A stretch of 6,229 nt of DNA, from the NCBI GenBank assembly GCA_902805805.1, contig CADCUE010000005.1, positions 1-6,229 on the forward strand, given 5' to 3'. The notes beneath the pieces are model-generated. The model saw only the letters and a program-made list of their open reading frames with translations. It did not search any database and had not been told where the DNA came from. The DNA is from an uncultured Frankineae bacterium. Its GTDB lineage: Bacteria; Actinomycetota; Actinomycetes; Mycobacteriales; SCTD01. How positions within the stretch are numbered: the first letter of the stretch is position 1; each line of letters begins with the position of its first letter. The translations under genes and the position numbers were made by a program. Shown in pieces: positions 1 through 5,091 of this stretch.

Positions 1-341
1 AGCCCGCGCGGTGCGCCGTAGCGCACGGGTCCCTGCTTGGTCTCGCGCAGCCCCTCCGGGCCGGCGACGTGGAAGGTGTCGGTCCACGGGCGCGCCAGCC
101 CGCGGGACACCCAGTCGTCGACGACGGCGGCGAAGCGCTCGTCCTTGGCGGTGCAGTACGACGCGCCGTGGTCGACGCGCCGGCCCGACAGGGTCGCGGA
201 GGCCAGCCGGCCGCCGCCGGCGCGGCCGCGGTCGAGCACCTCCACGGCGACGCCGCCGGAGAGCAGGGCACGGGCGCAGGCGGCGCCGGCGATGCCGGCG
301 CCGACCACCGCCACGGTCGGCTGCGACGTCGAGGGGGTCAT
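1..341 (-). CDS. Renalase-like FAD/NAD(P)-dependent oxidoreductase, N-terminal part (partial)
   Basis: About 113 residues are visible from ATG 341-339 (minus strand); the rest lies beyond the left edge. The N-terminus has a dinucleotide-binding Rossmann start, with GAGIAG at residues 14-19 after a hydrophobic beta strand, and an acidic residue (D37) ending the second strand, as expected for FAD binding. A glycine-rich GGGRLAS at 42-48 and DHGASYCTAKDERF at 57-70 match the conserved second block of renalase-like amine oxidases (NAD/FAD-dependent oxidoreductases, COG3380 type), where the usual form is GGRMA followed by DHGAQYFTARDPRF. PVRYGAPRG near the cut edge also fits this family. Such proteins are soluble flavoenzymes that oxidise amine or dinucleotide-like substrates; the substrate here is unknown. 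The gene diverges from the SEC-C protein gene. No clear Shine-Dalgarno precedes the ATG. A four-codon ORF (ATG 352-350) ends in a TGA overlapping this start. Confidence 0.85.
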   Translation of the reverse strand, partial: MTPSTSQPTVAVVGAGIAGAACARALLSGGVAVEVLDRGRAGGGRLASATLSGRRVDHGASYCTAKDERFAAVVDDWVSRGLARPWTDTFHVAGPEGLRETKQGPVRYGAPRG

Positions 342-372
342 GGTCCGAGCATGACCGAGCAGCGCCGTCCGC

Positions 373-400
373 ACGACCCGGCGGTCGCGCGCCGGGTCGT
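373..400. repeat. Perfect inverted repeat in divergent promoter region
   Basis: Arms at 373-383 (ACGACCCGGCG) and 390-400 (CGCCGGGTCGT) are exact reverse complements, separated by a 6-nt centre. The element lies between the divergent flavoprotein and SEC-C protein genes, and its right end touches a possible -10 box (TACGCT, 400-405) for the plus-strand gene. There is no T-tract, so an intrinsic terminator is unlikely. An operator for a dimeric regulator or an RNA hairpin is possible. Confidence 0.55.
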
Positions 401-405
401 ACGCT
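400..405 (+). promoter_or_regulatory. Possible -10 box for the SEC-C protein gene
   Basis: TACGCT fits the actinobacterial TANNNT -10 pattern. A transcript starting about 7 nt downstream (near 412) would have a leader of about 34 nt, containing the GGAGG at 436-440. No convincing -35 is seen; that position is occupied by the inverted repeat at 373-400. Confidence 0.3.
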
Positions 406-435
406 CGGACACCGCTCCCGCCCGCCGCGCCCCCT

Positions 436-440
436 GGAGG
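436..440 (+). promoter_or_regulatory. Strong Shine-Dalgarno pointing to an ATC start
   Basis: GGAGG ends 5 nt before ATC 446-448, which is in frame with the SEC-C protein. It is the clearest Shine-Dalgarno found at a gene start in this window. No ATG, GTG or TTG lies at the right distance in that frame; the next conventional in-frame start, GTG 515, has no comparable Shine-Dalgarno. Confidence 0.5.
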
Positions 441-445
441 CTCCG

Positions 446-1408
446 ATCAGCACCCGCCGCCGTCCGCCCGCCCGGCCGACCGGTGCGCCGTCACCGGGGC
501 ACGAGCCCGGGACCGTGCCCGTGGTGGGCGGCCGGGAGCCGTGCCCGTGCGGGAGCGGCAAGCGCTACAAGGCCTGCCACGGCCGGTCGTCCGGCGAGGA
601 CCGCCGCATGGTGCACCGGCCGTTCGAGGGCCTGGCGGGCGAGACCGACTGGGTGGCGCTGCGCGAGGTCGTGCCGGCCGCGACGGCGCCGCTGCGGCTG
701 CGCGACGGGGACGAGCGCACGGTCACGCTGTCGACGCTGCTGCCGCTGGCCTGGCCGGCGCTCGTGCGGGCCGACGGCACGGTCCTGCTGGGCCTGCAGG
801 TGCAGTCGCGCTCCGGCGACGTCAGCCGCGACCTCGCCGCCGCGCTCGAGCAGGCGCTCGCCGCCGACCCCGGCTCGCCCGTCGTGCCGACCGGGCTGCC
901 CGGGCCGGGCCCGCGCCTGCAGGACCTGCTCACCGACGACCCGCTCGAGGTGACGCTGCACGAGGGCTTCGACCACTGGGTGAGCGGGGCGCCCGACCCG
1001 GACGGGTCGGTGGCCGCGTCCATGGAGCGCGCCAACGCCTCGGTCATCCCGACGGCCAAGCTCGCGTCGGTGCCGTCCGCCTACTGGTGCCGCATGGGCG
1101 ACAAGACCCACCTGCGCCTGGTGCTGCCGGAGGCCGAGGACCCGTTGCTCGACGCCATGGCGCGCCTGTCCGCCGCCGGCGGACTGGGCCTCGGACCGGA
1201 CAGCCGCTACGTCGGCTCGTTCCGCGCGCACGGGCTGCTCGTCCCGGTGTGGGACCTGCCCGGCGACCGCGGACCAGACGCCCTCGAGGAGCCGGCGGCG
1301 GCCTTCCGCGGCCGCCTCGACGAGGAGCTCGCCGCCGACCGGCCGCTCACCGTCGACGAGCGCAGGGCCCGCGCCGGCCTGATGAGCCGGCAGCTCACCC
1401 TGCGGTGA
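446..1408 (+). CDS. DUF5926-like protein with N-terminal SEC-C zinc motif
   Basis: Counting from ATC 446 (320 aa), a basic, proline-rich N-terminus (STRRRPPARP) leads to EPCPCGSGKRYKACHG at residues 31-46. This is a canonical SEC-C motif: C33-x-C35-x8-C44-H45 should bind one zinc, as at the end of SecA. It is followed by RPFEGLAGETDWVALREVVPAATAPL, typical as far as I recall of actinobacterial DUF5926 proteins, and a roughly 240-residue globular remainder with no membrane segment. The protein is not SecA; annotation as 'SecA' for such genes comes from the short motif only. The function is unknown; SEC-C motifs often mediate protein or ribosome contacts. Start: ATC 446 has GGAGG at ideal spacing and gives the basic N-terminus I recall for the family. 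The conservative alternative is GTG 515 (297 aa), which keeps the motif but loses the basic tail. The 3' end overlaps the convergent membrane-protein gene by 14 bp. Confidence 0.85.
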   Translation: MSTRRRPPARPTGAPSPGHEPGTVPVVGGREPCPCGSGKRYKACHGRSSGEDRRMVHRPFEGLAGETDWVALREVVPAATAPLRLRDGDERTVTLSTLLPLAWPALVRADGTVLLGLQVQSRSGDVSRDLAAALEQALAADPGSPVVPTGLPGPGPRLQDLLTDDPLEVTLHEGFDHWVSGAPDPDGSVAASMERANASVIPTAKLASVPSAYWCRMGDKTHLRLVLPEAEDPLLDAMARLSAAGGLGLGPDSRYVGSFRAHGLLVPVWDLPGDRGPDALEEPAAAFRGRLDEELAADRPLTVDERRARAGLMSRQLTLR

Positions 1409-1682
1409 TCCCCGGCCCGCCGTCCTCCGGGTCGGCGGCCAGCAGTCGCGCCACGGCCGAGACCGCGTAGCACGCCGCAGCGCCGACCGTCCCGGCGAGG
1501 CCCAGCACGGACCAGAGCACGAGCCAGCCGCCGTCCGTGATGGCGACGCGGCCGTCGTCGAAGGCGAGCCGCGCGGCGAAGGACCAGCCGAGCACGGCGA
1601 GGACCACGCAGGTCCAGCCGAGGAACGCGGCCTCGGTGCGGATGTCGTCGCGTCGCTCGGTCCGGCGGGACGGTCGGGTCAT
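1395..1682 (-). CDS. Small two-helix membrane protein of unknown function
   Basis: This is a 95-aa protein starting at ATG 1682-1680. The first 16 residues are rich in Arg and Asp (MTRPSRRTERRDDIR). Two hydrophobic stretches follow, at about residues 18-40 (with LGWTCVVLAVLGWSFAA) and 52-82 (with WLVLWSVLGLAGTVGAAA), joined by the polar loop FDDGRVAITDGG. The tail is acidic and glycine/proline-rich. The positive-inside rule suggests both termini face the cytoplasm. I do not recognise the family with confidence; the layout recalls small actinobacterial DUF2530-type proteins, but that is only a resemblance. It lies 38 bp downstream of arcA on the same strand, so co-transcription is plausible. 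No Shine-Dalgarno is seen; a three-codon ORF (ATG 1690-1688) ends in a TGA overlapping the start as ATGA. The 3' end overlaps the SEC-C protein gene. Composition and length support a real gene, but start and function are uncertain. Confidence 0.65.
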   Translation of the reverse strand: MTRPSRRTERRDDIRTEAAFLGWTCVVLAVLGWSFAARLAFDDGRVAITDGGWLVLWSVLGLAGTVGAAACYAVSAVARLLAADPEDGGPGITAG

Positions 1683-1720
1683 GCGCGCATGCTGCCGCAG
1701 GACGTCGCGCCGCGCGGCCG

Positions 1721-2950
1721 CTACGCGGGGAGCGGGTCGCGCAGCACCGGGCAGCTCATGCAGCGCGGACCGCCGCGGCCGCTGCCGAGCTCGGACCCCG
1801 CGATGCGCACGACCTCGATGCCGGCCCGCTCGAGCGCGCGGTTGGTGACGACGTTGCGCTCGTACGCCACGACGACGCCCGGCGCGAGGGCGAGGGTGTT
1901 GTTGCCGTCGTCCCACTGCTCGCGCTCCGCGGTGACCGGGTCGAGGCCGGTGTCGATCGTGCGGAGCCGGTCGAGGCCCATCGCCGCTGCGGCCGCCTCG
2001 AGGAACGGCGCCGGGTCGGTGACGCGCAGCCCGCCGTCGTCGGTGGGCGTGACGGTGCAGGCCGACAGGGTGTCGGCGACGGCCGGGAACATCACGACGG
2101 CGTCGCGGTCGACCATCGTGCAGATCGTGTCGAGGTGCATCGTCGCCCGCTCCTGCGCGATCGGGACGGCCAGCACGGTGTGCGCCAGCCCCTCGGCGAA
2201 GGCGCGCAGCGCGAAGGCCTCGACGCCCGCAGGAGTGGTGCGCTGCCCGGTGCCGACGGCCACGACGCCCGGCGCCATGACGAGGACGTCACCGCCCTCG
2301 AACCACGCCTCGTCGCGGGCGCCGCCGTACAGCAGCGGGGTGCCGGCGAAGCGGGGGGAGTGCTCGTAGACCGCCTGGGTGAAGGAGCGCTCGCGCGCGC
2401 GGGCGAGCATCGACGGGCTCGTGACGGCGACGTGGTCGTCGACCCAGACGGAGGAGTCGCGCGTGAACAGCAGGTTCGGCAGGGGGCGCACGACGAACTC
2501 GCCGTAGCTGGCGAGGCGCGCCACGACGCCGTCGGCGCCGTGCGCCGGGAGCTCGTCGTGGGTGAGGCCGGCCGACAGCACCTGCGCCAGCTCGGCGCTC
2601 GGCAGGTCGCCGAGCCAGGCGCGCAGGACGTCCGCGAGCAGCGGGCCGACGAGCGACGGGGCGACCGCCGAGTCGATGACCGCCTCGCGCGCCGCCGGGA
2701 CCTCGAGGGCCTCGACGAGCAGCTCGGTGAGGTAGAGGACCTCCACGCCCCGCTCGCGCAGTGCCGACGCGAACCCGTCGTGCTCCTCCTGCGCCCGGCC
2801 GAGCCACGGGACCCCGTCGAACAGCAGGTCGGCGTTGTTGCGGGGCGTGAGCCGGGACAGCTCCGCGCCCGGCCGGTGGAGCACGACCGTGCGGAGCCGG
2901 CCGACCTCGCTCGTGACCTGGTGCTGCGTGCTCGTCCCCGCGCTCGTCAT
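1721..2950 (-). CDS. arcA: Arginine deiminase
   Basis: This 409-aa protein has the usual family length. It hydrolyses L-arginine to L-citrulline and ammonia in the cytoplasm. All expected active-site elements are visible in order: FTRD at 162-165 (D165), FEGGD at 217-221 (E218), MHLDT at 271-275 (H272, D274), GRGG at 391-394 (R392) and the nucleophile C397 in PRCMSCP. These match D166, E224, H278, D280, R401 and C406 of the Pseudomonas enzyme with nearly constant offsets. The N-terminus ([20 protein letters not shown], then [13 protein letters not shown]) is also typical. ATG 2950-2948 is chosen because this family start follows it within about 12 residues. There is no Shine-Dalgarno; TAGCCT at 2964-2959 suggests a leaderless mRNA. 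Oddity: the residues before the nucleophile are PR rather than the GH common in the family. No arcB, arcC or arginine/ornithine antiporter lies nearby, so an ATP-yielding deiminase operon is not evident here. Confidence 0.96.
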   Translation of the reverse strand: MTSAGTSTQHQVTSEVGRLRTVVLHRPGAELSRLTPRNNADLLFDGVPWLGRAQEEHDGFASALRERGVEVLYLTELLVEALEVPAAREAVIDSAVAPSLVGPLLADVLRAWLGDLPSAELAQVLSAGLTHDELPAHGADGVVARLASYGEFVVRPLPNLLFTRDSSVWVDDHVAVTSPSMLARARERSFTQAVYEHSPRFAGTPLLYGGARDEAWFEGGDVLVMAPGVVAVGTGQRTTPAGVEAFALRAFAEGLAHTVLAVPIAQERATMHLDTICTMVDRDAVVMFPAVADTLSACTVTPTDDGGLRVTDPAPFLEAAAAAMGLDRLRTIDTGLDPVTAEREQWDDGNNTLALAPGVVVAYERNVVTNRALERAGIEVVRIAGSELGSGRGGPRCMSCPVLRDPLPA

Positions 2951-2958
2951 GCTGCCGC

Positions 2959-2964
2959 AGGCTA
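2959..2964 (-). promoter_or_regulatory. Possible -10 box of arcA (leaderless)
   Basis: On the minus strand TAGCCT (TANNNT) lies 8 nt before the arcA ATG, so transcription would begin at or within 1-2 nt of the start codon. This agrees with the lack of a Shine-Dalgarno. No recognisable -35; that region holds the C-rich direct repeats at 2965-2988. Confidence 0.35.
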
Positions 2965-2993
2965 GGGCACGGGGGCGGGGGCACGGGGCCGGG
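2965..2993 (+). repeat. G-run tract with 10-bp direct repeat upstream of arcA
   Basis: The plus strand carries GGGCACGGGG twice (2965-2974 and 2979-2988, 14 bp apart). Including the flanks there are five G-runs of at least three (2965-2967, 2971-2975, 2977-2981, 2985-2988, 2991-2993) with loops of 1-3 nt, which satisfies the simple G-quadruplex pattern. It sits in the 56-bp gap between the HDO gene and arcA, on the arcA template strand, directly upstream of the possible -10 box. Confidence 0.6.
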
Positions 2994-3006
2994 AGGCGGA
3001 GCGCCG

Positions 3007-4011
3007 CTACGCCGCCTCGTCCTGCTCCACGAGGGCGTCCATCGCCGCGGCGAAGAACTGCAGGTTGAGCGTGGCCCGCCACCAGGCGCCCTTGACCATG
3101 CGCGCGCCCCACTCGGGGCGCTCGCCGGCGAGCGGCTCGATCGCCTTGTCCATCCAGTCCTTGCCGTGGACCGGGTCGACCTCGGCGTGCTCGACGTAGA
3201 AGGGGTACGCGTCCTGCGCCACGCCCAGCCGGTCGAAGCCCTGCAGCACGAGGCGGCAGCGCGGACCGGCCTGCAGCTCGAGCAGGCCGAGGGCGCCGAT
3301 CATCTCGGGCTGCAGCCAGCGGTTGGTGGCCAGCAGGCCGCCCATCGCGGCGCGCTCGAGCGCCTCGACCGGGAGCTCGCCGCGCGGGACCTCGGGCAGG
3401 TCGAGGGCGCGCACGAGGCGCCGGTGCAGCTCGGTGTGGACGCCGGCCGCGTCGCCCTGGCCCATCTCGTCCCAGAAGTTCTTGCCGAGCTCGAGCTTGG
3501 CGCTGCCCGACAGCCCGATCTGGCAGGCCGCGATGAGGTCGTCGAAGCCCCCGTCCGGACCGCCCTCGAGCGCGAGGAAGCGGACGAGCTGCTCGGACGT
3601 CGCCGACCTCGCCAGCCAGCGGTAGGCCTCCGGCAGGCGGTCACGCGCGGCGACGGCGCGCATGGCCTGCACGACCTCGCGCGGGCCCTCGCACTGCGTG
3701 AGCGGGCCGGCCGTCTCCCAGTGGGCCTCCAGCTCGGCCAGCCAGTCGGCCTCCAGGCGGCCCTTGAGCCCGGCGAGGACGGGAGCGTGCTGGAAGCGGG
3801 CCCGCTCGCCGACGTGCTCGAGCGGCGCGGTGTGCAGGTCGTAGAGCTCGAGCAGGGTCAGGAAGCGGTCGCGGCGGTCGGCGGGCCGCAGGTCGCGCAG
3901 CGGCTCGAGGGCCTGCGCACCGTCGCGGACTGCAGCGTCGAGGGCGTCGGAGAGCGCGGCGGACAGGGGTGCGGCAGGGCGTGCGACAGCGGGGGCGTCT
4001 GACGGGGTCAT
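3007..4011 (-). CDS. Heme-oxygenase-like diiron oxidase/oxygenase (iron-containing redox enzyme family)
   Basis: This is a 334-aa, mostly helical soluble protein. The C-terminal two thirds show the ligand pattern of the heme-oxygenase-like diiron (HDO) superfamily: E182-x9-H192 (in [18 protein letters not shown]), E245 in GLLELQAG, and H275-x3-D279-x2-H282 in [13 protein letters not shown]. The H-x3-D-x2-H arrangement is that of CADD and SznF. The block [29 protein letters not shown] is typical of the 'iron-containing redox enzyme' group (PF14518-like). Residues 1-60 form an Ala-rich leader. HDO enzymes use a diiron(II) centre and O2 for N-oxygenation, C-C cleavage or desaturation; the substrate here cannot be read from sequence. 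The ATG at 4011-4009 has AAGGA about 10 nt upstream. arcA follows 56 bp downstream on the same strand, hinting at a shared role or transcript. The divergent neighbour is an SDR gene. Confidence 0.85.
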   Translation of the reverse strand: MTPSDAPAVARPAAPLSAALSDALDAAVRDGAQALEPLRDLRPADRRDRFLTLLELYDLHTAPLEHVGERARFQHAPVLAGLKGRLEADWLAELEAHWETAGPLTQCEGPREVVQAMRAVAARDRLPEAYRWLARSATSEQLVRFLALEGGPDGGFDDLIAACQIGLSGSAKLELGKNFWDEMGQGDAAGVHTELHRRLVRALDLPEVPRGELPVEALERAAMGGLLATNRWLQPEMIGALGLLELQAGPRCRLVLQGFDRLGVAQDAYPFYVEHAEVDPVHGKDWMDKAIEPLAGERPEWGARMVKGAWWRATLNLQFFAAAMDALVEQDEAA

Positions 4012-4021
4012 GGGCAGTACG

Positions 4022-4026
4022 TCCTT
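4022..4026 (-). promoter_or_regulatory. Shine-Dalgarno of the HDO gene
   Basis: On the minus strand AAGGA lies about 10 nt before ATG 4011-4009, supporting that start. Its complement TCCTT is visible on the plus strand inside GTCCTTGTTC. Confidence 0.4.
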
Positions 4027-4090
4027 GTTCGTGGTGGGGCTCTGCGCCTACCACCCTGAGCCCGACTGCAACCTGTCCGCAACTGCGACG

Positions 4091-4096
4091 TACGTT
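4091..4096 (+). promoter_or_regulatory. Possible -10 box of the SDR gene (leaderless)
   Basis: TACGTT (TANNNT) is followed by six C residues and then ATG 4103, so the first transcribed base would be at or next to the A of the start codon. No Shine-Dalgarno is present. The box overlaps the 8-bp palindrome ACGTACGT (4088-4095). Related motifs GACTGCAAC (4064-4072) and AACTGCGAC (4081-4089) lie just upstream and could be regulator contacts. Confidence 0.4.
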
Positions 4097-4102
4097 CCCC
4101 CC

Positions 4103-5011
4103 ATGGGACTTCTCGACGGCAAGGTGGCCATCGTCACGGGGGCGGGACGCGGGCTCGGCAGGGGTGAGGCGCTCGAGCTCGCCCGTGAAGGAGCCGGCGT
4201 CGTCGTCGGCGAGGTCGACGAGGCGGCGGGGCAGGCCGTCGTCGACGAGATCGCTGCGAGCGGCGGCACGGCGGTGCTGCACGTCGGCGACTGCTCGGAG
4301 ATCGAGCACGGCCGGGGCATCGTGCGCACGGCGGTCGAGCAGCTCGGCCGGCTCGACGCGCTGGTGAACAACGCCGGCATCCTGCGCGACCGCACGCTGG
4401 CCAAGATGACGCCGGAGGAGTGGGACGCCGTCATCAAGGTCCACCTGCGCGGCCACTACGCGCCGACGCACGCCGCGATCAACCACTGGCGGGAGCAGGG
4501 CTCCGCGGGGCACGTCGTCTGCACCGCCAGCACCAGCGGCATCCTCGGCAACTTCGGGCAGAGCAACTACGGCGCGGCCAAGGCCGGCATCGCCGCCTTC
4601 GCGCAGATCGTGGCGCAGGAGAGCTGGAAGCACGGCATCACGGTGAACGCGATCTGCCCCGCCGCCCGCACCCGGATGACCGAAGGTGCGTACGGCGACC
4701 GGATCTCGGACGTCGAAGGGGCCGAGCCCGACTTCGACTTCTGGCACCCCGACAACGTCGCGCCGTTCGTCGCCTTCCTGTGCAGCGACGCGAGCAGCCA
4801 CATCAGCGGGAAGGTGTTCGGCGTGCAGGGCGACGCCGTCGAGCTGTACCGCCCGTTCACGAGCGAGGCGGCCATCGAGAACGGCGGGAGCCGCTGGACC
4901 GCCGAGCAGCTGGCCACCCGCGTCGAGGAGCTGTTCGCGGCGACGGGCATGGAGCCCGCGCCGCAGAACGGCATGGCGCGGCTGCGCTACTCGATGACGC
5001 AGCGCACCTGA
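4103..5011 (+). CDS. SDR oxidoreductase resembling the multifunctional enzyme type 2 (HSD17B4) dehydrogenase domain
   Basis: This 302-aa classical short-chain dehydrogenase has the cofactor motif TGAGRGLG (12-19), NNAG (89-92) and catalytic S143, Y156 and K160 (YGAAK). Acidic residues after the second strand (E37, D39) suggest NAD rather than NADP. The blocks VHLRGHY (113-119), GILGNFGQSNYGAAKAG (146-162) and PAARTRMT (186-193) closely recall the (3R)-hydroxyacyl-CoA dehydrogenase domain of peroxisomal multifunctional enzyme type 2. A likely reaction is therefore oxidation or reduction of a 3-hydroxyacyl-CoA or hydroxysteroid-like substrate, but this is inferred. Compared with a minimal SDR there is a C-terminal extension of about 50 residues (from about 250) with PFTSEAAIENGGSRW. 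ATG 4103 is preferred: the open frame runs upstream to 4010, but those 31 residues precede the normal family start (GLLDGKVAIVTGAG). The next plus-strand gene begins 80 bp downstream. Confidence 0.93.
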   Translation: MGLLDGKVAIVTGAGRGLGRGEALELAREGAGVVVGEVDEAAGQAVVDEIAASGGTAVLHVGDCSEIEHGRGIVRTAVEQLGRLDALVNNAGILRDRTLAKMTPEEWDAVIKVHLRGHYAPTHAAINHWREQGSAGHVVCTASTSGILGNFGQSNYGAAKAGIAAFAQIVAQESWKHGITVNAICPAARTRMTEGAYGDRISDVEGAEPDFDFWHPDNVAPFVAFLCSDASSHISGKVFGVQGDAVELYRPFTSEAAIENGGSRWTAEQLATRVEELFAATGMEPAPQNGMARLRYSMTQRT

Positions 5012-5078
5012 GCTCTCACGGTCGGAAGTGGACACGATCGGATGACGCCCACGTCACGCGAAGGACACGGCACAGGCG

Positions 5079-5084
5079 TACCGT
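5079..5084 (+). promoter_or_regulatory. Possible -10 box of the epimerase-like gene (leaderless)
   Basis: TACCGT (TANNNT) is followed by 7 nt and then ATG 5092, and no Shine-Dalgarno is present. Transcription from its own promoter at the start codon is plausible, so this gene need not depend on read-through from the SDR gene. Confidence 0.35.
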
Positions 5085-5091
5085 CCGCTCG

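Noticed and set aside
11..445. N-terminal extension of the SEC-C protein frame back to GTG 11
   Set aside because: This part is an Arg/Pro-rich low-complexity reading antisense to the flavoprotein gene. It resembles no protein and has no start signal; the GGAGG at 436-440 points to a later start.
351..953. Plus-strand ATG at 351 opening a long frame (MTEQRRPHDP...)
   Set aside because: It lies in a different frame from the SEC-C motif and becomes Arg/Ala-rich nonsense across the SEC-C protein gene. No Shine-Dalgarno; a shadow of GC-rich DNA.
1411..1440. Possible hairpin (CCGCCG/CGGCGG) as a terminator between the SEC-C and membrane protein genes
   Set aside because: Only about 6 bp of stem, no T-tract, and it lies inside the membrane-protein coding sequence; expected by chance in this composition.
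1709..1718. 10-bp palindrome GCCGCGCGGC downstream of arcA
   Set aside because: It has no loop and no T-tract and consists only of G and C, so it is not a credible terminator, and such palindromes are common in this base composition.
2135..2965. 276-codon plus-strand open frame opposite arcA
   Set aside because: Antisense shadow of arginine deiminase with Arg/Ala/Glu/Gly-biased composition and no domain. The same applies to 3166-4002 opposite the HDO gene and 541-1470 in the SEC-C region.
3641..5035. 464-codon minus-strand open frame across the SDR gene
   Set aside because: It is an antisense reading of the SDR gene and part of the HDO gene, with Arg/Val/Ala/Asp-biased composition and no recognisable motif. 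The sense-strand proteins have clear family motifs.
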